The position numbers and the translations under genes were made by a program. Positions 6,422 through 12,446 of a stretch of DNA of 17,409 nt are shown one piece after another (position 1 is the stretch's first letter; the number at the start of each line of letters is the position of its first letter). The notes below the pieces were generated by a model that was given only the letters and a program-made list of their open reading frames with translations, made no database searches and had not been told where the DNA came from. This stretch comes from JANXYW01 sp964458665 (GTDB lineage: Bacteria; Chloroflexota; Dehalococcoidia; DSTF01; JACRBR01), in the NCBI GenBank assembly GCA_964458665.1, contig CAYWOO010000188.1, positions 1-17,409 on the forward strand. The letters run 5' to 3'.

Positions 6422-7239
6422 CAGATCGCCACCTGCGCGACCTTCAGTTCCTGCTGCTCTTCCGGGCGAAGCGCCAGCAGCGCTTCGACGCGCGAGAGGT
6501 AGTTGTGGACGACTTCGGCCGGCTTGCCTTCGTCGGTAATCCGTCCGTGCTCAATGAGGATGCCGCGGTCGCAGAACTTCGGCAGGTTGAGCATGTCGTG
6601 TGTCACCAGCACCATCGTGACGCCGTTGGCGCGCAGACGGTGGATGTGGTCCATGCATTTCGACTGGAACTGCGCGTCGCCCACGGCGAGCACCTCGTCG
6701 ATGAGGAGCACCTCCGGCTGCACGTGCACCGCGACGGAGAAGCCGAGACGAAAGAACATGCCCGACGAGTACGTACGCATCGGCTGGTCAATGAAGTCGC
6801 CAAGCTCGGAGAACTCGATGATCTGCGGCAGGATCGCGCGCGCCTCACGCAGCGTGAGGCCGAGCAGCACGGCGTTGAGGATCGCGTTCTCGCGACCAGT
6901 GATCTGCGGATGGAAGCCGGAGCCCAGTTCGAGCATCGCTGACACGCGGCCGTTGATCGTCACCTTGCCGGACGTTGGCGGCGTGATGCCGGACATGACG
7001 CGGAGCGTCGTGCTCTTGCCGCTGCCGTTGGGCCCGATGATCCCGAGGCTCTCGCCCCGCCGCACGCGCAGGTCGACCTCATCGAGCGCGACGAACGGGC
7101 GGCGTGCGTTGGAGAAGAAGCGTGGCAGATGCAGCAGCATCGACTTGATGTCGGTTGCTTCCTTCTGGAGCGCCAGGGAGTAGTGCTTCGACACCTGTTC
7201 AAACTGGATCGCGATGTCGCCGCCAATATCAGAGGGCAT
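6421..7239 (-). CDS. ABC transporter ATP-binding protein for polysaccharide export (Wzt/TagH-like)
   Basis: The 272-residue cytoplasmic ATPase powers export of a lipid-linked polysaccharide through the permease encoded just upstream. Motifs in order: Walker A GPNGSGKST (69-77), signature YSSGM (157-161) with the R-x-Y-SSGM form typical of the Wzt/KpsT/TagH branch, Walker B VLLIDE (177-182) followed by VLAVGD, and the H-loop His214. The N-terminal VSKHYSLA start is typical of this branch. It lacks the C-terminal carbohydrate-binding domain of long Wzt proteins, having only about 40 residues beyond the core. ATG 7239 is chosen because AGGGGGG lies 8 nt upstream; a TTG at 7245 is too close to it. 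The gene overlaps the permease gene by 11 bp. Confidence 0.93.
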   Translation of the reverse strand: MPSDIGGDIAIQFEQVSKHYSLALQKEATDIKSMLLHLPRFFSNARRPFVALDEVDLRVRRGESLGIIGPNGSGKSTTLRVMSGITPPTSGKVTINGRVSAMLELGSGFHPQITGRENAILNAVLLGLTLREARAILPQIIEFSELGDFIDQPMRTYSSGMFFRLGFSVAVHVQPEVLLIDEVLAVGDAQFQSKCMDHIHRLRANGVTMVLVTHDMLNLPKFCDRGILIEHGRITDEGKPAEVVHNYLSRVEALLALRPEEQQELKVAQVAI

Positions 7240-8005
7240 CCGCAAATCCCCCCTGCATTTTGTTGAACGAGAACGATCCGAGCGCTGCGATACCCGCGGC
7301 GAAGATCAACGCGGGCGCCATTTCGGCGCCGGGCAGTTGGTTGCTCAGGAACAGACTCCGCCAGCCCTCGATCAGCGATGCCATGGGATTCAGTAGCACC
7401 CAGTCATGATACTTCTCCGGCACGATCGACAGTGGGTAAATGACGGGCGTGAGGTAGAACCAGATGAGGCCGACGAAGACATCAGTCAGGTGCTCCAGGT
7501 CGCGGAAATAAACATCGAGCGACGCGATGAACAGCACGATGCCCATGATCAGCACCGCTTCGACCAGCAGCAGATACGGGATGCCGATGATCCACGTCCA
7601 GTTCGGCGTGTAGCCGTCGATGACAAGGAGGATCACCAGCACGGGTATCGAGAGCGCGTACTGGACGCCGTTGTTGAGCACGGTCGCCAGCGGCAGCACA
7701 AAGCGGGGGAAGTAGACCTTCTTGATCAGCGCGCCGTTGCCGGCGAACGAGCCGACGGCGAGCAGCAGCGACGTCTGGAACCATGTCCATGGGAAGAGGC
7801 CCGCCAGCAGGACGAGGTGGTAGTCCTCGACATCGATGCGGATGAACTTTCGAAGGACGACGAACAGCACCGCCCCCTGCAGGAGCGGCCGGATGAGAGA
7901 CCAGAGGAACCCGAAGATCGTGTCCTGGTAGCGGAGCTTGAGTTCGCGGAACGTGAGGAGGTAGAGCAGATCCCACGATCTCCGCATCTGGCGATTGATG
8001 CTCAC
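7229..8005 (-). CDS. ABC-2 type polysaccharide export permease (Wzm/TagG-like)
   Basis: This 258-residue membrane protein has about six hydrophobic segments and the amphipathic N-terminus of Wzm/TagG/KpsM permeases (LLTFRELKLRYQDTIFGFLWSL split, residues 16-37). The conserved later section contains VYFRDLEHL and FYLTPVIYPLSIVP, and near the C-terminus LNPMASLIEGWR, all hallmarks of the family. It forms the channel for the export ABC transporter with the ATPase encoded next. The start is GTG 8005 with GGAGG only 2-3 nt upstream, an unusually short spacing. Met7 (7987) is the next candidate but is too far from that site. It is the first gene of the five-gene operon, whose promoter should lie in 8006-8092; I could not pick a convincing one. 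Confidence 0.93.
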   Translation of the reverse strand: MSINRQMRRSWDLLYLLTFRELKLRYQDTIFGFLWSLIRPLLQGAVLFVVLRKFIRIDVEDYHLVLLAGLFPWTWFQTSLLLAVGSFAGNGALIKKVYFPRFVLPLATVLNNGVQYALSIPVLVILLVIDGYTPNWTWIIGIPYLLLVEAVLIMGIVLFIASLDVYFRDLEHLTDVFVGLIWFYLTPVIYPLSIVPEKYHDWVLLNPMASLIEGWRSLFLSNQLPGAEMAPALIFAAGIAALGSFSFNKMQGGFADAL

Positions 8006-8092
8006 ACCCTCCGTGATTGGAAGCTAATTTCGCTCCGTAGCGTATCACATCGGCTGCGCAATCGAACCGTGAGCGCGCTTGTGTTGACGGCC

Positions 8093-8125
8093 AACGGGGC
8101 TCCCGCCGTAGGCGGGAACCCCGTT
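8093..8125 (-). terminator. Strong hairpin after the ferritin-like gene
   Basis: A 15-bp stem with one mismatch (8093-8107 with 8111-8125) closes on a 3-nt loop. It lies 27 bp downstream of the stop codon of the ferritin-like gene on the minus strand. There is no T-run, so it is a terminator-like or RNA-stabilising hairpin separating this gene from the export operon. Confidence 0.65.
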
Positions 8126-8151
8126 ATGGATCGCAATTGGATGGTGGCTGG

Positions 8152-9213
8152 CTATTCGGGATCCAGGAACGGTGAGAACTGGCTGGTCATGCGGGCACGG
8201 CGTTCGCCGAGGCCCGCCACCTGCAGCCGGTGCATGTACTCGTTCACCTGCCGCTTTCGGACGGCGCTCAGCATGCGCAGCCCTTCGTCCATGTGCTCTG
8301 TCCCGCCGCCGAGAAGAATCGCCAGCGATTCGATTGATCCGCCAGTAGCGGTGACGCCCGTGCCCGCAAAGATCTCTTCGCCTGCGTCGAGGTAGCTGTG
8401 GATCTCTTCGCGACGGTTCGGCTCGGTCTCCAGGATGTGCTTCATGTGCATGACGCCGAACGCGACATGGCGCGACTCGTCCTGGAGCGCCAGGCGGAAC
8501 ATGCGCTTCTCGGCCTCGTTGTGGGAGAGCAACTCGCCGGAGCGGAACAGCGTCTGGATGAAGCCCTCACCGATGATGTGCATGATCGCTGACATCTCGG
8601 TGAAGTCGCGCGCGGCGATTATGCTGCGCAGGCCCGACCCCGGACCGCCGCTCATCAAGCCGCCGCCGTTTGCGAGCGCACGCTTGCGGAAGACATCGAG
8701 GTGGCGCGCCTCATCCATAATCTGGCTGGCCAGGTAGAGCTTGATCTCGTAGTGCTCGTTGCTGACGTTGGGCAACCACTGGCCGGGCGTATCGCCTGCG
8801 ATAAACTCGACCTCGGTGAGGAATGTGCAGAGCTGGCTCATCGCCAGTTCGATGTCGTCGGGCAATTCTGCGAGCGTTTCCCACGGGATGTCGGTGGCCG
8901 AACTCCACTGGCGCTGCACGGCCTCCTCGTAGAGCAGCGTGGCGTTCTTCGACCAAACGTCGTTCTTCTGCAGCGTGTAGCCGACATGCGGCACGCCGTT
9001 GCGGGCCACGGCGCCTCGCGGCCGCATCGTCTGGTCGCCTGCTGCGGTGCTGACTTCGCCGTACGGGCCGGCGTTGATCTCGTCGAGCGTCAGGCCGCGC
9101 TTGCCGGGCTTCGCCCTGATGCCCCAATCGGCGGACGAGTCCAACCATGAGAGATCGAGATCGTCGGGAAGCGGCGTCTCCTTTCGGAGCATCTGCATCG
9201 TATCGACAGCCAT
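8152..9213 (-). CDS. Ferritin-like di-iron carboxylate protein (R2/AurF-type superfamily)
   Basis: The 353-residue protein has the repeated carboxylate/histidine pattern of ferritin-like di-iron enzymes. Candidate ligands are Glu134/Glu136 (FLTEVEF), Glu168 and His171 (DEARH), Glu216 (GEGF) and Glu246 and His249 (DESRH). The two DExRH motifs on separate helices are the signature of the R2-like branch, which includes ribonucleotide reductase small subunits, fatty-acyl desaturases and N-oxygenases. It lacks enough else to decide which. No large ribonucleotide reductase subunit is adjacent. The ATG at 9213 has a perfect AGGAGG 5 nt upstream. The gene stands alone: a hairpin follows it, another hairpin separates it from the gene upstream, and a palindromic operator sits right before its ribosome site, so it is probably regulated tightly. 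An oxidase or oxygenase role is the best guess. Confidence 0.85.
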   Translation of the reverse strand: MAVDTMQMLRKETPLPDDLDLSWLDSSADWGIRAKPGKRGLTLDEINAGPYGEVSTAAGDQTMRPRGAVARNGVPHVGYTLQKNDVWSKNATLLYEEAVQRQWSSATDIPWETLAELPDDIELAMSQLCTFLTEVEFIAGDTPGQWLPNVSNEHYEIKLYLASQIMDEARHLDVFRKRALANGGGLMSGGPGSGLRSIIAARDFTEMSAIMHIIGEGFIQTLFRSGELLSHNEAEKRMFRLALQDESRHVAFGVMHMKHILETEPNRREEIHSYLDAGEEIFAGTGVTATGGSIESLAILLGGGTEHMDEGLRMLSAVRKRQVNEYMHRLQVAGLGERRARMTSQFSPFLDPE

Positions 9214-9231
9214 GCGTGCCTCCTAGGCCTG

Positions 9232-9262
9232 CGTAACTTAGCTAAGTACTCGCTAAGTTACG
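9232..9262 (-). promoter_or_regulatory. Palindromic operator before the ferritin-like gene
   Basis: An 11-bp perfect inverted repeat (CGTAACTTAGC 9232-9242 and GCTAAGTTACG 9252-9262) has a 9-bp centre. A third related half-site (GCTAAGTA, 9241-9248) makes a direct repeat exactly 11 bp, about one helical turn, from GCTAAGTT (9252-9259). CTTAGCTAAG at 9237-9246 is itself a palindrome. A weak minus-strand promoter (TTCGAA, 17 bp, TAACTT) would place its -10 inside the right arm. The site lies 19 bp upstream of the start codon, suiting a repressor of the dimeric HTH type (TetR-like, for example). Confidence 0.7.
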
Positions 9263-9359
9263 ACACGGAGGGGCGCATTCGAAGGGCCGATCGGCTCCTA
9301 ACGTTCAGGAGGTTGGACGAGATGGGCCACATTGGTGGTCCAGATTGGCGCAATGGGAC

Positions 9360-9379
9360 GGCGCCGCTCCGGCGGCGCC
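9360..9379 (-). terminator. GC hairpin after the 96-residue protein gene
   Basis: An 8-bp perfect stem (9360-9367 with 9372-9379, loop TCCG) lies 3 bp beyond the stop codon at 9383 on the minus strand. It has no T-run and is best read as a terminator-like or 3'-end protecting hairpin. Confidence 0.55.
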
Positions 9380-9382
9380 ATC

Positions 9383-9673
9383 CTAGCATTTCGCCGTGGC
9401 GACGACCTGCTCGCACGTCGAGACCTGCTTGATCTCGACGCTGCCGACCATGCCGAACGGCTGCATGAACTTCGCGACGGGTTCCTGCGAGTCCGCTTCC
9501 AGCACCATGTTCATCTTGTGTTCTCCGGGGTGCACGACATCGGCGAGGATCCTGATGCCGAAGGTCGCGGCGTTCGGCTGACTGACGTGCTTGCCGAGCA
9601 TCTGCATCATTTCAGGCTGCTGCGTGGGGCAGGTCTCGAGCGTGTGCTTGTGTTCGACGAAGTAGAGCGGCAT
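9383..9673 (-). CDS. Small uncharacterised protein, possible ferredoxin-like alpha/beta fold
   Basis: The 96-residue protein has no signal peptide or membrane segment. Its pattern (strand PLYFVEHKH, helix with PEMMQMLGKHV, strand ATFGIRILADVV, strand HKMNMVLEA, helix QEPVAKFM, strand VGSVEIKQV) suits a beta-alpha-beta-beta-alpha-beta ferredoxin-like fold. This is comparable in layout to small dimeric nickel-binding proteins of the DUF4242 type, though I cannot assign it to that family. Possible metal or redox residues are His8, His10 and Cys15 (HKHTLETC), His49 and His52, Cys87 and the C-terminal Cys96. ATG 9673 has AAGGGA 8 nt upstream, and ATG-proximal spacing is normal. It is transcribed away from murJ; a 12-bp palindrome lies about 30 bp upstream. 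The function is unknown. Confidence 0.8.
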   Translation of the reverse strand: MPLYFVEHKHTLETCPTQQPEMMQMLGKHVSQPNAATFGIRILADVVHPGEHKMNMVLEADSQEPVAKFMQPFGMVGSVEIKQVSTCEQVVATAKC

Positions 9674-9701
9674 GGCGATGGTCCCTTCTGTGCAGTCCGA
9701 G

Positions 9702-9713
9702 AATCACGTGATT
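9702..9713. promoter_or_regulatory. 12-bp perfect palindrome AATCACGTGATT
   Basis: This perfect palindrome lies 29 bp upstream of the start of the 96-residue protein gene and on the promoter-proximal side of the intergenic region shared with murJ. Its size and AT-rich flanks suit an operator for a dimeric regulator. No known family consensus was recognised. Confidence 0.45.
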
Positions 9714-9724
9714 GAGTCAGTGTG

Positions 9725-9762
9725 GCCGATCCTCGGACGTCGAGCCAAACGTCGAGATCGGC
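9725..9762. repeat. Bulged inverted repeat between divergent genes
   Basis: The arms 9725-9740 and 9749-9762 pair over 14 bp with two single-base bulges and an 8-nt loop. It lies in the 196-bp gap between the 96-residue protein gene and murJ. It could be an RNA stem in a long leader or an operator; nothing in the sequence decides between these. Confidence 0.4.
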
Positions 9763-9810
9763 TGCCCGTCAAACCGCCGTTGCTGACTATCGGCGCGGGT
9801 TGCCTCGTAG

Positions 9811-9816
9811 TATGAT
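9811..9816 (+). promoter_or_regulatory. Candidate -10 box for murJ
   Basis: TATGAT is a 5/6 match to the -10 consensus, 54 bp before the murJ ATG. No good -35 is found at 16-18 bp, so the promoter is either activator-dependent or weak. Confidence 0.3.
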
Positions 9817-9869
9817 GCGGCAACGCGCAAGGAAGGCCGCGCGAGGGCGCCTCGACACACGGAATCGCG

Positions 9870-11516
9870 ATGATGCGGACACTGAAAGCCCGTCTCGGTG
9901 CGGATGACGGCGGGCCCGGCGCCGGAAGCACGGCCACCGGGCCGCCGACTCTTGCGATGGCCGCGTCGGTTGTTGCGCTCGGCTTCCTGGGCAGCCGTCT
10001 GCTCGGCTTGCTGCGCACGGTCGTGCTCGCCCACCAGTTCGGCACCAGCCCGGATCTCGATGCGTACTTCGTCGCATTCCGCATTCCCGATCTGATCTTC
10101 CAGTTGCTCGCCGGCGCTACGCTCGGGAGCGCCTTCATCCCGACATTCGCGCGCATCGTCGCAGGTCGCGGCGAGCGCGACGCGTGGCGTCTGGCGTCCG
10201 GCGTGCTGAATCTGCTCTTCGCGGCAACGCTCTTCTTCGCGGTAGTGGGCCTCCTTCTCGCGCCGTTGCTGGTGCCGCTGACCGCGCCCGGTCTGGGCGA
10301 AAACACGGGCGAGCAAGCGCGTTTGACGTCGCTGTCCGTCGATCTGACGCGCATCATGATGCTGTCGCCGGTGCTGTTCGCCGTGAGCGGCATGTTCATG
10401 GGGATCCTCAATGCCCGGCATCACTTTCTCGCGCCAGCGTTCGCGCCGATGTTCTACAACGCCGCGATCATCGTCGGAGCGCTCATCTCGAAAGACGTGA
10501 AGGTGCTCGCCGTCGCCGTCGTCCTGGGCGCGGTGCTGCATCTCGCCGTGCAGCTGCCCGCGCTGCGTCTCGTGGGGATGAGCTGGCAGCCTGTCTGGGA
10601 CTGGCGCGACAAGGCGGTGCGCGAGGTGGGACGGCTCATGGGGCCGCGCGTCGTCGGTCTTGCCGCGTTCCACCTGAATTTCGTCGTCGCGACATTCTTC
10701 GCTTCTACCGTCGGCTCCGGAGCGATTTCTGCCGTGAACTACGCGTGGCTGGTGGTGATGACTCCGCTCGGCCTCTTTGGCATGGCGATCTCGACAGCCG
10801 TTTTCCCCCGCATGGCCGAACAGGCCGCGCGCGACGAGAAACAGCTACAGGAAACCGTCTCCAAATCGCTGAGACTGATCCTCTACCTGACGATTCCTGC
10901 GAGCGTCGGGCTCGTGATCCTGGCGAAGCCGATCACGGCGTTCCTGTTGCGCAGCGGATCGTTCGATGCAACATCGACCGATCTCGTCGTTTCGGCGCTC
11001 GTGTTCTATTCGATCGCGCTCTTCGCCCACGCCGGTATCGAAATACTCAGTCGCGGCTACTACGCGCTGAGCGACACGCGTACGCCCGTGGCGTTCGCGG
11101 TGGTCTCGATGATCATCAACCTCGTGCTCTCGCTGATCCTGGTGTGGCCGTTCGGCATCAAGGGGCTGGCGGCGGCGCTGTCGATAGCAACCATCGTCGA
11201 ATTTACGCTGCTGATCCGCAATCTGGAGCGGCGGCTGGGGGGGCTGGACGCGGGCCACCTCGTGTTCTCGCTCACGCGCACCATCGCGTCGAGCGTGCTG
11301 ATGGCCGAGGTGATCCTGCTGTGGCTGGCGTTGCTGAGGGTCAGCGGGCTGCTCGACCTCGCACGCAAGCCCGAAGCGGCCCTTGCGGTGATCGGGGCAT
11401 TTGGCCTGGGCGCCGCGACGTTCTTCTACACCAGCCGCCTCCTACGTAGCGACGAGGCCGAGGTGCTGGTCCAGCGTTTGCCGCTGCCGCAGCGGCTGCG
11501 GTCGTATCTGGGCTGA
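9870..11516 (+). CDS. murJ: Lipid II flippase MurJ (MviN family)
   Basis: The 548-residue integral membrane protein belongs to the MOP superfamily and flips lipid II across the membrane for peptidoglycan synthesis. The N-terminal section after a short polar leader (residues 1-30) matches MurJ closely: SRLLGLLRTVVLAHQFG and DAYFVAFRIPD contain the Arg and Asp residues important in the central cavity. ATLGSAFIPTF and the later SGMFMGILNARHHF segments are also family hallmarks. About 13-14 hydrophobic segments are visible, and the length fits. Two ATG codons stand in tandem at 9870 and 9873; GGAA 5-8 nt upstream serves either. No terminator follows directly; the hairpin at 11604-11632 would stop read-through. 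It indicates a cell that makes peptidoglycan, which not all Chloroflexota are thought to do. Confidence 0.95.
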   Translation: MMRTLKARLGADDGGPGAGSTATGPPTLAMAASVVALGFLGSRLLGLLRTVVLAHQFGTSPDLDAYFVAFRIPDLIFQLLAGATLGSAFIPTFARIVAGRGERDAWRLASGVLNLLFAATLFFAVVGLLLAPLLVPLTAPGLGENTGEQARLTSLSVDLTRIMMLSPVLFAVSGMFMGILNARHHFLAPAFAPMFYNAAIIVGALISKDVKVLAVAVVLGAVLHLAVQLPALRLVGMSWQPVWDWRDKAVREVGRLMGPRVVGLAAFHLNFVVATFFASTVGSGAISAVNYAWLVVMTPLGLFGMAISTAVFPRMAEQAARDEKQLQETVSKSLRLILYLTIPASVGLVILAKPITAFLLRSGSFDATSTDLVVSALVFYSIALFAHAGIEILSRGYYALSDTRTPVAFAVVSMIINLVLSLILVWPFGIKGLAAALSIATIVEFTLLIRNLERRLGGLDAGHLVFSLTRTIASSVLMAEVILLWLALLRVSGLLDLARKPEAALAVIGAFGLGAATFFYTSRLLRSDEAEVLVQRLPLPQRLRSYLG

Positions 11517-11539
11517 CGCGAATAGGCATTTTCCCCAGC

Positions 11540-11569
11540 TTGTGAGGCCTCTCGGCGGGTCGATATACT
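11540..11569 (+). promoter_or_regulatory. Promoter of the zinc-ribbon gene
   Basis: TTGTGA (11540-11545), an 18-bp spacer and TATACT (11564-11569) form a good housekeeping promoter just after murJ. Transcription should begin near 11576, leaving an 80-nt leader before the TTG start at 11657. Confidence 0.65.
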
Positions 11570-11603
11570 GTTGGCAGATGGTCACGGGCATGGCATGAAT
11601 CGG

Positions 11604-11632
11604 GTGCGGCCTTGCGGGCCGCACATTTTTGT
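11604..11632 (+). terminator. Intrinsic terminator within the zinc-ribbon gene leader (attenuator candidate)
   Basis: A perfect 8-bp GC-rich stem (11604-11611 with 11617-11624, 5-nt loop) is followed at once by ATTTTTGT, a textbook intrinsic terminator. It stands between the promoter at 11540-11569 and the start codon at 11657, so full expression needs read-through. A competing outer stem is possible: ATCGGG (11599-11604) pairs with CCCGAT (11634-11639) just before the ribosome site. It may also end murJ read-through transcripts. Confidence 0.8.
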
Positions 11633-11656
11633 CCCCGATAGGGAAGAGGTCGTTCA

Positions 11657-12022
11657 TTGAGCTTTGCAGATAAGACGCTGGTGTGCCGCGATTGCAAGCA
11701 GAACTTCACGTTCACCGCTGGCGAGCAGGAGTTCTACGCCAACAAGGGTCTGCAGAACGAGCCTGTCCGTTGCTCGTCCTGCCGCTCGAACCGCAAGACG
11801 ACGCGCACCAACGAGCCCGAAGAGGGTTACGTGCGCTACGGCGTCTTCGCCAGCTTCGGCGGCAGGACGCCGCGCCAGATGCACCCTGCCACCTGCGCCG
11901 AGTGCGGGATGATGACGGAAGTACCATTCCAGCCGCGCGGCGACCGGCCCGTGTACTGCAGCGCCTGCTATTCGAAGGTGCGACCGCCGGAGTCCGAAGG
12001 CTCTTCCGAGCGCGCAGGCTAA
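11657..12022 (+). CDS. CxxC-x17-CxxC zinc-ribbon protein
   Basis: The 121-residue protein carries two separate four-cysteine zinc sites. The first is an N-terminal zinc ribbon with Cys10, Cys13, Cys39 and Cys42 (LVCRDC and VRCSSC). The second is Cys80, Cys83, Cys101 and Cys104, spaced CxxC-x17-CxxC (TCAEC and YCSAC) with the PRGDRPVYC element common in this family. Proteins of this type are frequent in Chloroflexota and some other phyla, but their role is not established; nucleic-acid or protein binding is usual for zinc ribbons. The start is TTG 11657, with GGGAAGAGG (11641-11649) 7 nt upstream. No other start fits the ribbon. The upstream terminator hairpin suggests regulation by attenuation. 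The C-terminal tail (109-121) is polar and acidic. Confidence 0.88.
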   Translation: MSFADKTLVCRDCKQNFTFTAGEQEFYANKGLQNEPVRCSSCRSNRKTTRTNEPEEGYVRYGVFASFGGRTPRQMHPATCAECGMMTEVPFQPRGDRPVYCSACYSKVRPPESEGSSERAG

Positions 12023-12050
12023 CGTCGCGCGCACAACAACAGCAAATAGT

Positions 12051-12076
12051 AACGGCCTCGATGCTTCGAGGCCGTT
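12051..12076. terminator. Bidirectional terminator hairpin
   Basis: An 11-bp perfect stem (12051-12061 with 12066-12076) closes on a 4-nt loop between the convergent zinc-ribbon and 70-residue protein genes. On the minus strand it is followed by a T-rich stretch (ACTATTTGCTGTTGTTG), so it is more convincing for the minus-strand gene. Confidence 0.7.
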
Positions 12077-12106
12077 GCGATATCTGCTGCTGAAGGATGT
12101 GCGACG

Positions 12107-12319
12107 TCAGGCGACCGTCGAGAGCAAGTCGGAGGCGCCATAACCCTGCGGGAAGAGGATGCCGCGCTTTTCGTTGAGGTTGGCATCGGCGTGACGCAGG
12201 CAGCCGTCACAGAAGCGTGCTGGCGTGTAGGACTCGCCGCAGCGGTCGCAGAGATTCAGCGACGCGGCGGCCATCCGCCACGAGACGATGTGTACGCTTG
12301 GGTCACAGAAGCCGCTCAT
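12107..12319 (-). CDS. Small CxxC protein, putative zinc-binding
   Basis: This 70-residue protein has two CxxC knuckles, Cys24-Asp-Arg-Cys27 and Cys37-Asp-Gly-Cys40, separated by nine residues: a compact zinc site. The stretch CLRHADANLNEKRGILFPQG follows. Only a few residues lie on either side, so the zinc site is most of the protein. ATG 12319 is supported by GAGGA 6-7 nt upstream and by a promoter-like TATAGT at 12360-12365; Met16 is a less likely start. It follows nhaA on the same strand after a gap of 127 bp that holds nothing else. The function is unknown; a regulatory or adaptor role is a guess. It is small, but the intact frame, ribosome site and terminator support it as a real gene. 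Confidence 0.7.
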   Translation of the reverse strand: MSGFCDPSVHIVSWRMAAASLNLCDRCGESYTPARFCDGCLRHADANLNEKRGILFPQGYGASDLLSTVA

Positions 12320-12359
12320 CGCACGTCCTCGGGGCCAGCATGCCGCTGGCGCTCTTCGT

Positions 12360-12365
12360 ACTATA
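12360..12365 (-). promoter_or_regulatory. Candidate -10 box for the small CxxC protein gene
   Basis: On the minus strand TATAGT (5/6) would start transcription near 12353, 34 nt before the ATG. The -35 region is weak (GCAACA at 19 bp). Confidence 0.4.
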
Positions 12366-12446
12366 ACGCTCCGGCACGGGTCGCTGTTGCCGCCTCCACC
12401 CGCGCGATGTGATCATGCTGCATAACAATTCCATCGCGACCGTAAG

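Noticed and set aside
9232..9262. Iron box (DtxR/IdeR or Fur) upstream of the ferritin-like gene
   Set aside because: The TTAGGTTAG and GATAATGAT patterns do not match; the site is a different palindrome, so the iron link is not supported.
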